This document shows positions 1 to 12,524 of a DNA stretch of 64,000 nucleotides, one piece after another. The translations under genes and the position numbers were made by a program. Source of the stretch: Pseudomonas putida (lineage in GTDB: Bacteria > Pseudomonadota > Gammaproteobacteria > Pseudomonadales > Pseudomonadaceae); assembly GCF_005080685.1 (NCBI RefSeq), contig NZ_CP039371.1, forward strand, positions 2,170,001 through 2,234,000, in the 5' to 3' direction. How positions within the stretch are numbered: position 1 is the first letter of the stretch; every line of letters begins with the position of its first letter. Under the pieces are notes generated by a model that worked only from the letters and a program-made list of their open reading frames with translations, searched no databases and was not told the DNA's origin.

Positions 1-2512
1 GCGAGGGCGATGAGTGCCACATGGCCTTTCATTTTCCGCTGATGCCTCGCATGTACATGGCCCTGGCCATGGAGGACCGCTTTCCGATCACCGACATCCT
101 GCGCCAGACACCGGAAATTCCCGCCAACTGCCAGTGGGCGATCTTCTTGCGCAACCACGATGAGCTGACCTTGGAAATGGTCACCGACCGGGAACGCGAT
201 TACCTGTGGAACTACTACGCCGAGGACCGCCGCGCGCGTATCAACCTTGGCATCCGCCGGCGCCTGGCGCCGCTGCTGCAACGCGATCGTCGACGCATCG
301 AGCTGCTGACCAGCCTGCTGTTGTCGATGCCGGGCACGCCAACCCTGTATTACGGCGACGAACTGGGCATGGGCGACAACATCTACCTGGGCGACCGCGA
401 TGGCGTGCGCACGCCCATGCAATGGTCGCCCGACCGCAACGGCGGTTTCTCCCGCGCCGAGCCACAGCGGCTGGTACTGCCGCCGATCATGGACCCGTTG
501 TACGGCTACCAGACCGTCAACGTCGAAGCCCAGTCCCACGACCCGCATTCGCTGCTCAACTGGAACCGGCGGCTGCTGGCGGTGCGCAAGCAGCAGAAGG
601 CCTTTGGCCGAGGCAGCCTGCGCCTGCTGACGCCGAGCAACCGACGCATCCTGGCCTACATCCGCGAATACACCGGGGCCGACGGCAACACCGAGGTGAT
701 CCTCTGTGTCGCCAACGTCTCGCGCGCCGCCCAGGCTGCCGAGCTGGACCTCTCCCAATACGCCGACCAGGTGCCGGTGGAGATGCTCGGCGGCAGCGCC
801 TTCCCGCCGATCGGCCAGTTGCCGTTCTTGCTGACCCTGCCGCCCTATGGCTTCTACTGGTTCCTGCTGGCGGCCCACGACCGCATGCCCAGTTGGCACA
901 CCCGGCCCACGGAGGGCCTGCCCGAATTGACTACCTTGGTTTTGCGCAAGCGCATGGAAGAACTGCTCGAGTCCCCATCGCGTGACACCCTGCAGGAGAC
1001 CATCCTGCCCCAGTACCTGCCCAAGCGGCGCTGGTTCGCCGGCAAGGAAGGGCCCATCGATCAGGTGCGCCTGAGCTACGGCGTGCGCTTCGACACCGCC
1101 TCCACGCCGGTACTGCTCGGCGAACTGCAGGTCCTGAGCGATGGCGTGGCCAGCCAGTATCTGCTGCCTTTCGGCCTGCTCGCCGAGGAGCAGATCAATA
1201 GCGCCTTGCCCCAGCAGTTGGCCTTGGCCCGAGTGCGCCGAGGCCGTCAGGTCGGTCTGATCACCGACGCCTTTGTCCTCGAACCCTTCATTCGCGCGGT
1301 ATTGCAGGCCTGCCAAGCCGGGGATCGACGCTCCTGTGGCGAGGGCCTGGGTGAGCTGCGTTTCCACAGCAACGACGCCCTGGCTGCGCTCGAACTCGAC
1401 GAACAGAGCGACGTGCGCTACCTGAGTGCAGAGCAGTCCAACAGCTCTGTGGTGATCGGCGATCGAGTGGTGCTCAAGCTGATTCGCCGGGTCAACCCCG
1501 GCGTTCACCCGGAGCTGGAGATGAGCGCGTACCTGACCGCTGCCGGTTTCGCCAACATCTCGCCGCTGCTGGCCTGGGTCAGCCGCGAGGACGCCCAGGG
1601 CACGCCGCACCTGCTGATGATTGCCCAGGGCTACCTGAACAACCAGGGCGATGCCTGGGCCTGGACCCAGAACACCCTAGAGCGGGCGATTCGCGACGAA
1701 ATGGAGCCCACCAGCGCCGAACCCGAAGCGCATACCAACGCCCTGGCCGAGCTTGCCGGCTTCGCCGCATTGCTCGGCCAGCGCCTGGGCGAAATGCACC
1801 TGTTGCTGGGAGCGCCGACCGAAGACCCGGCCTTCGCGCCCGCGCCAGCGATGCCGACGACAGCGCCCGCTGGAGCCGGCAGATCGGCGCCGAACTGAGC
1901 CACGCCTTGGACCTGCTCGCGCAACACCGTGAAAGCCTCGACCGCGACAGCCAGGCCCTGGTCGATGATCTGCAGCAACAGCGCGAAGGCCTCGCCGCGC
2001 ACGTCCAGAACCTCGCCGAGCAGGCCCAGGGCGGGCTGCTGATGCGTGTGCATGGCGACCTGCATTTGGGCCAGGTGCTGGTGGTTCAGGGCGATGCCTA
2101 CCTGATCGATTTCGAGGGCGAACCTTCGCGTCCGCTGGAGGAACGTCGGGCCAGGCACAGCCCTTACAAGGACGTCAGCGGTGTACTGCGATCCTTCGAC
2201 TATGCTGCTGCCATGGTGCTGCGCAGCGCCTCTACGGTCGACCTGTCCGACCCCGCGCGCCAAGCCCGGCAACGGGTGGCGCGGCAGTATTTGCATCAAG
2301 CGCGGCATGCCTTCGTCGAGGCCTACGGGCTGGCAACCGCAGCCCTGCCGCATGCCTGGCAGCAGGCCGAAGGGGAGCGCGCGGCACTGGAGCTGTTCTG
2401 CCTGGAAAAGGCAGCCTACGAAATCACTTACGAAGCCGAAAACCGTCCAAGCTGGTTGGCTGTGCCTTTGCATGGCCTGCATGGACTGATCAGTACCTGG
2501 GGAGAGTCATAA
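1..2512 (+). CDS. treS: Trehalose synthase / maltokinase fusion (TreS-Mak), 5' partial, frameshifted
   Basis: The reading frame is already open at base 3, so the start lies outside the window. The first part is the end of a GH13 trehalose synthase: RNHDELTLE (about 149-178), the SMPGTPTLYYGDE stretch and a C-terminal beta domain. From about base 940 it continues as a maltokinase (Pep2) domain with PKRRWFAGK, and near the C-terminus the kinase-like HGDLHLGQ (2051-2074) and YLIDFEGEP. TreS interconverts trehalose and maltose and Mak phosphorylates maltose to maltose-1-phosphate for GlgE; fused forms are normal in Pseudomonas. The frame breaks at about 1839-1842: restoring one C in the CCC run joins the upstream frame to the downstream one (RASDADDSARWS...), which runs to TAA at 2510-2512. 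I regard it as one gene with a probable sequencing error. The stop abuts the glgB ATG, indicating one operon. Confidence 0.9.
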
Positions 2513-4723
2513 ATGAACGCAACCATGCGTGACAACGGCGGCCTTCGGCAGCAGGACATCGATAGCCTGGCCCGCGCCGAGCACGCCGATCCATTCGCTG
2601 TACTGGGCCCGCATGAGGATAGGGCTGGTGGGGCGTGGGTGCGGGCCTTCCTGCCCAACGCCCTGAGTGTTCGAGTGTTGGCGCGCGACGACGGGCGCGT
2701 GCTCGCCGAAATGCAGCAGGGCAGCCTGCCTGGGCTGTTCACTGCGCATCTCGACCAGGCGCAGCCCTACCTGCTGCAGATCGGCTGGGCCGGTGGCGAG
2801 CAGGTGACCGAAGACCCCTATGGTTTTGGCCCGCAACTGGGTGACATGGACCTGTACCTGTTCGCCGAGGGCAATCACCGTGACCTGTCCGGACGCTTTG
2901 GCGCGCAATTGATGGAGATCGATGGCGTTGCCGGGGTGTGCTTCTCGGTATGGGCACCGAATGCCCGTCGCGTGTCGGTGGTGGGCGACTTCAACAACTG
3001 GGACGGCCGCCGCCACCCCATGCGCCTGCGTCACAGTGCCGGGGTCTGGGAGTTGTTCGTGCCGCGCCTGGGTAGCGGCGAATCCTACAAGTTCGAAGTG
3101 TTGGGCAAGGACGGCGTGCTGCCGCTCAAGGCCGACCCACTGGCCCGTGCCACCGAACCGCCGCCCAGCACCGCATCGAAAGTGGCCGCAGCGCTGAGCC
3201 ACACCTGGCAGGACCACGACTGGATGGCCCAGCGCGCCCAGCGTCATGCCTACAGCGCACCGCTGTCGATCTACGAACTGCACGCCGGCTCATGGCGCTG
3301 CGAGACCGACGACCTTGGCGAGGTGGCGCGCTACTACAACTGGCGTGAACTGGCCGAGCGCCTGGTGCCCTACGTCCAGGACCTGGGCTTCACCCATATC
3401 GAACTGCTGCCGATCATGGAGCATCCGTTCGGCGGTTCGTGGGGCTACCAGCCGCTGTCGCTGTTCGCGCCCACCTCGCGCTATGGCACCCCGGAAGATT
3501 TCGCCGCCTTCATCGACGCCTGCCACCAGGGTGGCATTGGCGTGATCCTCGACTGGGTACCGGCGCATTTCCCCACCGACGAGCACGGCCTGGCGCGCTT
3601 CGACGGTACGGCGTTGTACGAGTACGACAACCCGCTGGAAGGTTTCCACCAGGACTGGAACACGCTGATCTACAACCTGGGGCGTAACGAGGTGCGAGGT
3701 TTCATGCTGGCCTCGGCGCTGCACTGGCTGAAGCACTTCCATATCGACGGTTTGCGCGTCGATGCAGTGGCTTCGATGCTCTACCGCGACTATTCGCGCA
3801 AGGCCGGCGAGTGGGTGCCCAACCGCCATGGTGGACGGGAGAACCTCGAGGCCATCGACTTCCTCCGTCACCTCAACGGGGTGGTGGAACACGAGGCGCC
3901 GGGCGCCTTGATCATCGCCGAGGAATCCACCGCCTGGCCGGGCGTCAGCCAGCCGATCCAGCAGGGCGGCCTGGGTTTCGGCTACAAGTGGAACATGGGC
4001 TGGATGCACGACACTCTGCATTACATCCAGAACGATCCGGTGCACCGCACCTATCACCACAACGAGATGAGCTTCGGGCTGATCTATGCCTATTCCGAGC
4101 ACTTCATCCTGCCCATTTCCCATGACGAAGTGGTGCATGGCAAGCATTCGCTGATCGACAAGATGCCGGGTGACCGCTGGCAGAAGTTCGCCAACCTGCG
4201 CGCCTACCTGGCCTTCATGTGGACCCACCCGGGCAAGAAGCTGCTGTTCATGGGCTGCGAGTTCGGCCAGTGGCGCGAGTGGAACCACGACCAGCAGCTG
4301 GACTGGTATCTGTTGCAGTACCCCGAGCACCAGGGCGTGCAACGCCTGGTAGGCGACCTCAACCGCCTGTACCGCGAGCTGCCGGCGCTGCACGAGCAGG
4401 ACTGCCAGCCGCAGGGCTTCCAATGGCTGATCGGCGACGACGCGCAGAACAGCGTGTTCGCCTGGCTGCGCTGGAGCAGCAGCGGCGAGCCGTTGTTGGT
4501 GGTCGCCAACTTCACCCCGGTGCCGCGCGAGGGGTATAGGATTGGCGTGCCGTTCGGCGAGCGTTGGCAGGAACTGCTCAACAGCGATGCCGAGCTGTAT
4601 GCCGGCTCCAACGTGGGGAACCTCGGCGCGGTGCAAAGCGAGCAGATCAGTAGCCACGGGCAGCCGATGTCGCTGGGCCTGAACCTGCCACCGCTTGGGG
4701 TGCTGGTGATGAAGCCGGCCTGA
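2513..4723 (+). CDS. glgB: 1,4-alpha-glucan branching enzyme
   Basis: This 736-residue protein has the usual GlgB length and order: an N1 domain, a CBM48 module (about 130-220, with [10 protein letters not shown]), a GH13 catalytic barrel and a C-terminal all-beta domain. Catalytic residues are visible: nucleophile Asp417 in [12 protein letters not shown], acid/base Glu470 in IIAEEST, and Asp538 in [10 protein letters not shown]. It cuts alpha-1,4 glucan and rejoins the piece as an alpha-1,6 branch in the cytoplasm. The ATG directly follows the treS-mak stop and is preceded by GGGGAGAG, so the two are very likely co-transcribed and translationally coupled; in the GlgE pathway this enzyme branches the chains that GlgE elongates from maltose-1-phosphate. 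Confidence 0.97.
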   Translation: MNATMRDNGGLRQQDIDSLARAEHADPFAVLGPHEDRAGGAWVRAFLPNALSVRVLARDDGRVLAEMQQGSLPGLFTAHLDQAQPYLLQIGWAGGEQVTEDPYGFGPQLGDMDLYLFAEGNHRDLSGRFGAQLMEIDGVAGVCFSVWAPNARRVSVVGDFNNWDGRRHPMRLRHSAGVWELFVPRLGSGESYKFEVLGKDGVLPLKADPLARATEPPPSTASKVAAALSHTWQDHDWMAQRAQRHAYSAPLSIYELHAGSWRCETDDLGEVARYYNWRELAERLVPYVQDLGFTHIELLPIMEHPFGGSWGYQPLSLFAPTSRYGTPEDFAAFIDACHQGGIGVILDWVPAHFPTDEHGLARFDGTALYEYDNPLEGFHQDWNTLIYNLGRNEVRGFMLASALHWLKHFHIDGLRVDAVASMLYRDYSRKAGEWVPNRHGGRENLEAIDFLRHLNGVVEHEAPGALIIAEESTAWPGVSQPIQQGGLGFGYKWNMGWMHDTLHYIQNDPVHRTYHHNEMSFGLIYAYSEHFILPISHDEVVHGKHSLIDKMPGDRWQKFANLRAYLAFMWTHPGKKLLFMGCEFGQWREWNHDQQLDWYLLQYPEHQGVQRLVGDLNRLYRELPALHEQDCQPQGFQWLIGDDAQNSVFAWLRWSSSGEPLLVVANFTPVPREGYRIGVPFGERWQELLNSDAELYAGSNVGNLGAVQSEQISSHGQPMSLGLNLPPLGVLVMKPA

Positions 4724-4740
4724 TCGTTCGTCTGTTACTG

Positions 4741-4832
4741 CCTGTTCGCGGGGCGAGCCCGCTCCTACAGGCGCACCCTATGACCTGAGTCATGTGGTGT
4801 ACCTGTGGGAGCGGGCTTGTCCCGCGAACAGG
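4741..4832. repeat. REP pair in inverted orientation (BIME-like)
   Basis: Two 29-base arms, 4741-4769 and 4804-4832, are reverse complements with two mismatches. Each contains the Pseudomonas REP core (TTCGCGGG-CAAG-CCCGCTCC type). The element sits between the convergent ends of glgB and the autotransporter-like gene, where it may fold in RNA from either side. Confidence 0.85.
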
Positions 4833-4842
4833 CCTGGCCTGC

Positions 4843-5919
4843 CTACCACCGCATCCGCACCCCAAGGCTGCCAATCAACCCATTCAAATCATTGTCATCC
4901 ACGTCACTGCTGTAATCGGCACTGACGAACAGCGCCACGCTTGGCGTCACCCGCGCCACCAGCCCCAACCCCAATTCCACCGTGGTCGAATAACGCGAAC
5001 TGGAAATCTTGTCGACCTGGTCCAGCTTCACCTCGCCGCTCTCGCTGAAGTCATACCAGACGTTGGTCCGCACGTAGGGTTCGATGGGCATCCCGCGTAC
5101 CTCGTAGCGCCCGGACAACTTGGCACCGACCCGGCCGCTCCAGCTCGGTTGGCTGTCGAACGCCTGCAGCGTTTCCTCCTGGACCCGGCTACCTGGGAAG
5201 AACTGCTGGTTGATCAACTGCGCCTGCGGTTCGATCACCCAGCCGCCACCCAGGCCGATCGGGTAACCGCCCTCCAGCGAGAAGGTCATCGCATGGCCAC
5301 TGTCGTCCAGCCGCTGACCACTCTCGCCACGGCCGTTGATGTCGATGCGCGAGCCCATGGCCACGGCATCCACGTGCCAGCCCCGCTCATGGGTCATGCT
5401 CCAGTACACGCCCAGGCTTTCGCCGCTGAGGTTGACCGCATTGCGTTGCTTGTCGCCGAGCAGCGGCCGCATGCCGTTGAAACTGCTCTGCAGGTTGTTG
5501 TGGCCGACGAAGATCCCCGCCCGGTGCACATTGCCGCCGGCGCTTTCGCGCACGAACAGATCTGGACCGATCATCAGTTGCTGGCTAGGGGCTTCGAGTT
5601 GCTCGGGCGGTTGCGCGCTTTGGCGCGCAGCACCAGGGAAGAACTGCGTCCACTGGCTGGCGAACAGGTCCATCGGTGCCTGCCCGTGACGTGCGCTCAT
5701 CTGTTCGGAGAATGCCTGCAAGGTACCAAGGCTCAGGCCGCTGGCGGTGATCGGGTCCAGCGACAATTGCGGCACCGCCGTCTGCGTTAGGAAGTTGGGC
5801 GAGGCGGGGTCTCCCTGCAATTCGAACGCGAAGGTTTCCACCGGGGTTGCCAGAAGCAGCGACGTGGAAACCGCGTAGAAAATGCGATCGAAACGCAAGG
5901 GAGTCGAGGTGCTTTTCAT
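4843..5919 (-). CDS. Autotransporter beta-barrel domain protein
   Basis: The start at 5919 (MKSTSTPLRF) is preferred over the longer frame from 6027 because AGGAGAT lies at the right distance and a signal peptide follows at once (hydrophobic YAVSTSLLLATPVETFAF). The mature part of about 325 residues has a short N-terminal segment (about 100 residues) and then alternating amphipathic strands with many Gly/Asn turns, ending in Trp (GVRMRW), as outer-membrane barrels do. This fits the autotransporter barrel family (PF03797), probably located in the outer membrane with almost no passenger. Function is unknown. It is a single gene, convergent with glgB and separated from it by a REP pair. Confidence 0.8.
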   Translation of the reverse strand: MKSTSTPLRFDRIFYAVSTSLLLATPVETFAFELQGDPASPNFLTQTAVPQLSLDPITASGLSLGTLQAFSEQMSARHGQAPMDLFASQWTQFFPGAARQSAQPPEQLEAPSQQLMIGPDLFVRESAGGNVHRAGIFVGHNNLQSSFNGMRPLLGDKQRNAVNLSGESLGVYWSMTHERGWHVDAVAMGSRIDINGRGESGQRLDDSGHAMTFSLEGGYPIGLGGGWVIEPQAQLINQQFFPGSRVQEETLQAFDSQPSWSGRVGAKLSGRYEVRGMPIEPYVRTNVWYDFSESGEVKLDQVDKISSSRYSTTVELGLGLVARVTPSVALFVSADYSSDVDDNDLNGLIGSLGVRMRW

Positions 5920-6235
5920 GGCGGATCTCCTGTTTTTATGTTGTACAGCCCAATGACCTGGCCTGATGTCTCGAGCTGTACGACAAAAACAGGGGGCGAC
6001 CCAAACCAGCGCGCCAGCTTTTTGCAACGCGCGCTAAGGCGCGAGCTAGAGGCCCGGCACGAGTATTTACCAATACGGTATTGTTCAGCTAAGGAGAGGT
6101 CGGCGCTTGCGTCAAGAAAGCGTGAAGGCCATGTGCAAGCACTGTGATTTCAGTCAACCTGTTGTTTTTACGGGCTATTGAAACCGGTATAGCGAGCTTC
6201 GCTATTTGCCTGCTGTCGGCTATGCCGAATCATTG
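5920..6235. other. Intergenic region, no gene seen
   Basis: This 316-base gap lies between two minus-strand genes. It is AT-richer than its surroundings. I see no credible ORF, and only a weak hairpin (TAGCGAGCTTCGCTA near 6190) downstream of the EEP-family gene. It should hold the promoter of the barrel-protein gene. Confidence 0.5.
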
Positions 6236-7030
6236 CTAGAGGTGCACTTCGACGGTCAGCGGCAGGTGATCGGACAGATGCGTCCAGGGCTTGTGTCCGA
6301 GGATCCGCGGTGCGTGGCTGTGCGCGTTGCGCAGGTAGATGCGGTCCAGGCGCAGCAGTGGCATGCGCGCCGGGTAGGTGCGCGCGAGCAGGCCATGGTG
6401 GCGCTCGAAGGCTTCATGCAGGCCCGGATGCAGGCTCAAGGCCCGGTTGCCGCGTTGCTGCCAGTCGTTGAAGTCGCCAGCGACGATCACCGGCGCGTCG
6501 CCAGGCAGGCCGTCGAGCAATGTGCGCAGCAGTTGCAGCTGCTTCTGCCGGTGGCTTTCGAGCAGTGAAAGATGCACGCACACCGCGTGTACCTGGCGCC
6601 CGCCCGGTACGTCCAATACGCAATGCAACAAGCCACGGCGCTCGGGCCCGGTGATCGACACATCGAGGTTGCGGTACTCAAGGATCGGGTATTTCGACAA
6701 CAGCGCGTTGCCGTGGTGGCCATCGGGGTAGACCGCGTTGCGGCCGTAGGCGAAGTCGCTCCACATGCTGTCGGCGAGAAACTCGTACTGTGAGGTCTGT
6801 GGCCAGCCGGGGTAGCGGGCGGCATGGCGGTCGTGGCTACCCAGCACTTCCTGCAGGAACACCACGTCGGCCTGGGTGCTGCGCACCGCCTCGCGCAGCT
6901 CTGGCAGGATGAAACGACGATTGAAGGCGGTGAAGCCCTTGTGCGTGTTGACCGTCAACACCCGCAGTCGGTGCACGGCCGGGGCATGATCGACATTGAG
7001 CAAACCTGGGTGGCCAGCTTCGGAATTCAC
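6236..7030 (-). CDS. Endonuclease/exonuclease/phosphatase (EEP) family protein
   Basis: I place the start at the GTG at 7030 because GAGGAG lies five bases upstream; the longer frame from 7069 has no such site. The 264-residue product carries the EEP signatures in order: TVNTHKG near the N-terminus, FLQEV, the NALLSKYP and CVHLSL strands, the GDFND metal site and a terminal LSDHLPL with the catalytic His. Members are Mg-dependent phosphodiesterases acting on nucleic acids, phosphoinositides or other phosphoesters; sequence alone does not give the substrate. It lies 79 bases downstream of glgX on the same strand and may be co-transcribed with it. Confidence 0.85.
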   Translation of the reverse strand: MNSEAGHPGLLNVDHAPAVHRLRVLTVNTHKGFTAFNRRFILPELREAVRSTQADVVFLQEVLGSHDRHAARYPGWPQTSQYEFLADSMWSDFAYGRNAVYPDGHHGNALLSKYPILEYRNLDVSITGPERRGLLHCVLDVPGGRQVHAVCVHLSLLESHRQKQLQLLRTLLDGLPGDAPVIVAGDFNDWQQRGNRALSLHPGLHEAFERHHGLLARTYPARMPLLRLDRIYLRNAHSHAPRILGHKPWTHLSDHLPLTVEVHL

Positions 7031-7109
7031 GATGGCTCCTCGGGGCGACAGGGCCGATGCAGACACCACCGGCTATTACCTCGGACCTGCCGCGCCGACC
7101 CAGGTTCAC

Positions 7110-9263
<2,154 letters not shown>

Positions 9264-9316
9264 GGCGTACCTCGGTTAGCCTGGGGAAGGGTGTAGCGGG
9301 GGATATGTCGCGGCCT

Positions 9317-9400
9317 CTTCGCGGGCAAGCCCGCTCCTACAGGTGCGCCGCCGTTCCCAGGGACTTCACGATCCGTGTGGGAGCGGGCTTGCCCGCGAAG
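9317..9400. repeat. REP pair in inverted orientation
   Basis: Arms 9317-9341 and 9376-9400 are reverse complements around a 34-base spacer, with the core CTTCGCGGGCAAGCCCGC. It lies between the DUF2934 gene and glgX, both on the minus strand, so it could form a hairpin between these two transcript segments. Confidence 0.85.
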
Positions 9401-9413
9401 CGCCGGAACAGGT

Positions 9414-9731
9414 TCAGCTGGCTGCGGGCTTTTTCGCTGCCTTTGGCTTTTTCACCGTAGCCGGCTTGACCGTAGCCGGCTTTGGTGCCGCCGCCTTGGC
9501 CGGCGCGGCCGCCTTGGGCTTGGCTGCGGCCTTGGCCTCCCCAGGCTTGACCTCGGCGGCCTTAGCCTTGGCCGGTGCACGCTTTCGTGGTGCGGCCTTG
9601 GGCGCTAGCGCCTCGGCTTCGGCCAGCTTGCGCGCCATATCCCAATGGCGATCCTCTTCCCCGTGGGGTTTACCCTCCGACTCCCAAATCTGGTAGGCGA
9701 ATTCGCGAATTCGTTTTTCATCGACACTCAT
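9414..9731 (-). CDS. DUF2934 protein with Ala/Lys/Pro-rich tail
   Basis: The start at 9731 (MSVDEKRIREFAYQIW) has AGGAGCG upstream. Residues 1-45 match DUF2934: IREFAYQIWESEGKPHG followed by HWDMARKLAEAEAL. The remaining 60 residues are almost only Ala, Lys, Pro, Val and Thr in short repeats (KAAAPAKAAAPKPATVKPAT), resembling histone-H1-like tails such as that of AlgP. The protein is 105 residues, basic and probably disordered in its second half. It begins 19 bases after the treY stop, so it is the last gene of the glgA-treZ-malQ-treY run. Function is unknown; a role in nucleic-acid or polyanion binding is only inferred from composition. Confidence 0.85.
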   Translation of the reverse strand: MSVDEKRIREFAYQIWESEGKPHGEEDRHWDMARKLAEAEALAPKAAPRKRAPAKAKAAEVKPGEAKAAAKPKAAAPAKAAAPKPATVKPATVKKPKAAKKPAAS

Positions 9732-9750
9732 CACGACGCTCCTGAATACG

Positions 9751-12524
9751 TTAGGCATGCTCAATCAACAGGTTGACCGGAAACTCCGACAGCACGGCGC
9801 TCAACATCAGCTCCCTACAAGGGCTGACAGCGGCGCCACCGAAAAGTCCAGTCCAAGTGGCAGGCGACAAGGCAAACGGCAGTATCAGCCGGGTGTCGTC
9901 CCAGTTCTGTGCCGGGATCAACGGTGATGCGGCGCCCCGAGCAGGCCGCTGGCCAGGCGCGGAGCGACGATGATCGCGCGCTGGCCTTCGCCGAGGCGGG
10001 CGAAGGCCAGCACTTTGTCGGCGTGCCGGCCCTGCACGTTCAACGGCAGGTAGGCACCCCGCTGGAACAGCTCGGCATGCGCCTGGCGGCAATCCAGCAC
10101 CCGGGCAACCAGCGCCTGCTTGACGCGCCCGTCCTGCCAATGTCGCAACAGGTCGGCCAGCGAGGAGCCATCGTCCAGGGTTCGACGCCTCAAAGCGTAG
10201 TCCACGGGGCGCCGGTTGTCCGGGTCGACCAGGCTGAAGTCCCAGTACTCGTTGCCCTGGTAGAGGTCCGGCACGCCTGGAACGGTCATGCGCAAAAGCG
10301 CCTGGACCAAGCCGTTGAGCGCCCCGGGACAAGCGATCAGCTGGGCTGCGTCGGCCAACGACTGGCGCAGTTGCTGATTCTCCGGGTCCAGCAACAGGCC
10401 GTCGACCATCGCCGCGCAGGCTGCCTCGTAGGCCTCGTTGGGGGCGCTCCAGGCGCTGCGCAACTTGGCCTCGCGCAGGGCCTTCTGTTGCCATTGGCGC
10501 ACGCGTTCGGCGTATTGGCGCAGGCCCGCGTCATCGTGTGCGTCCAGCCCCAGCGGCCAACTGCCGAGCAGGGTCTGGTACAGCAGCAGTTCATCGCCGG
10601 GGCTGGGCGCCGGGCCGTCTTCGAGCGGCACGCGCAGTGGCGCTGCCAGCTCGCGCCAGTGCTCGAAGCGGCTGGCCAGCCAGGCGCCACGCTCGCTCAG
10701 CACCGCCAGGCGGGCGCGGGTGTCTTCACCACGCTTATGATCGTGAGTGGCGGTGGCCAGCAGGTTATCGGGAAAGTCGCGCAGGCGCCGTTGCGCTTCG
10801 TTGTGGAAGTACTCGGAGCCTGCGCTGAAACGCTCGGCGTCGAAGCCGACATCGTTGCGCGACAGCAGGCGCGCCGAGCGGTAGAACGCCGTGTCTTCCA
10901 CGGCCTTGGCGGCGCTTGGCGCAGTGAGCTGCTGGAAGCGCACGCAGGCATGGCGCAGGTGCTTGCGCGGGCGGCCGGGCGGCAGGCTGCGCCAGGGTTG
11001 GCCACCGAGCCAGCGTTCAAGATGCTCGAGCAGCGGCCAGTCGGCTTCGGAAAGGTCCTGACGGGCGTCGGTCAGCGCCTGCTGGAAAAACGCTTCGTCT
11101 TCGCCAGGGCGGCCACAGGCCGTGAAGTAGGTGCGGTAGACCGGGTAATGGGCGACCACGGCCTGCAATGCACGGCGGATTGCGCCGAGGGTCAGGTCGC
11201 GCGTCATCAGGTCGTCCCGCGCCACTTGCAGCAGGGCTTGGGCCACCGATTCGCAGTCGCCGGCGAGGCTTGCATTGAGCACCAGGTGGCGGGCCAGGCG
11301 GATTTCCTCGGGGAACTCCGGCCGCTCGCTGATAGTGGCCCAGGCCTCGGTCAGGGGCGCTTCGCCTGCGGGGTCGTGCTGCAGCAGCGACACCTGGTTC
11401 ATGAACTCGTAGCCGGTGGTGCCGTCAGTGAGCCAGTCCCGGTGCAGATGCTCGCCAGGGCCGAGGATCTTCTCGACGAAAATCGGGAATCGCTCCACGG
11501 CTGCCTGCAACGGCCGCTTGGCCAGCAGGCTGCTGACGCGCCGGCGCAACTTGCGGCAATAGGCGCGTGGGTCGGCCAGGCCGTCGATATGGTCGATGCG
11601 CAGGCCGTCGACCAGGCCACGCTCGATCAACTCGAACAGCTTGGCATGGGTAGCCTCGAACACGGTGGCGCGCTCCACGCGCAGACCGCCCAGCTCGTTG
11701 ATGTCGAAGAAGCGCCGCCAGTTGATATCGTCGGCTGCAGTGCGCCAGCTGGCCAGGCGGTAGGTTTGTCGTTCGAGCAGCAAGTGCAGGCGCTTGAAGC
11801 CAGCCTCGGTGCGGCTATCGAACGCCGACAGGGCCGATTTCAAGTCGGCGCCATCGTGTACCAGGCGCGAGAGTTCGGCGTGCAGCGGCAGGGCTTCGGC
11901 CAGAGGGTCGGCAGCGTCGCGCAGCGCGGTGAAGCGCACGGCCAGCGTTTGCAGCTGCGGTTCGGGGCTTTGCGCCAGGATCCAGCCGTAGTCCAGTGGG
12001 CAGATCGGGAAACGGTGCTCGTAGTGCTCGACCTGCAGCACGCCAAGTTGGGCATCGAAGGTCAGCGGCAACTCGCCCTGCTTGAGTGCCAGGCCGTAGT
12101 CGTTGCCCAGGAAAGGCAGCAGCAGCTGGCCGGCCAGCAGTGGGTCGCTGGAGTGCCACTGGATGTCGAAGAATTCGGCGTAGGGGCTGCGTCGCCCCCA
12201 GGTCAGCAAGCTCTGCCACCAGGGGTTGTCGGCGCCGCCTACGGCCATGTGGTTGGACACGGTATCGACGATCAGCCCCATGCCGTGCTGGCGCAGGGCA
12301 GCCACCAGACGCTCGAGCGCCGCTTCGCCGCCAAGCTCGGGGTTAACCTGGGTCGGGTCGACGACGTCGTAGCCGTGGCGCGAACCGGCGCGCGCCTTGA
12401 GTATCGGCGAGGCGTATAGGTGGCTGATGCCGAGCTGGGCGAAGTAGGGCACCAGCGGCACGGCATCGTCGAGGGTGAAGTCGCTGTGAAATTGCAGGCG
12501 CTGAGTCGCGGTGAGGGCTTTCAT
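9751..12524 (-). CDS. treY: Malto-oligosyltrehalose synthase TreY (frameshifted near C-terminus)
   Basis: TreY turns the reducing end of a maltodextrin into a trehalose unit. The frame from ATG 12524 shows the GH13 start TQRLQFHSDFTLDDAVPLVPYF, GISHLYASPILKARAGSRHGYD, GLRIDHIDGLADP with the nucleophile Asp, and FVEKILGPGEHL with the acid/base Glu. That frame stops at 9918, but homology-like sequence (AASPLIPAQNWDDTRLILPFAL) continues in the next frame to TAA at 9751. One base is missing in the CCCC run at 9935-9938 (+ strand); restoring it gives about 924 residues, normal for Pseudomonas TreY. The ATG overlaps the malQ stop by four bases, and the DUF2934 gene follows 19 bases downstream. A sequencing error is more likely than real decay because only the last 55 residues are affected. 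Confidence 0.92.

Noticed and set aside
1839..1842. Programmed frameshift in treS-mak as a regulatory device
   Set aside because: The local sequence (CGCGCCCGCGCC) is not a slippery heptamer with a following stem I can define, and eight other genes in the window show the same kind of break, which points to a common technical cause.
9909..12419. An 836-codon frame antisense to treY
   Set aside because: It mirrors treY codon positions and has no recognisable domain; treY itself has full GH13 motifs.
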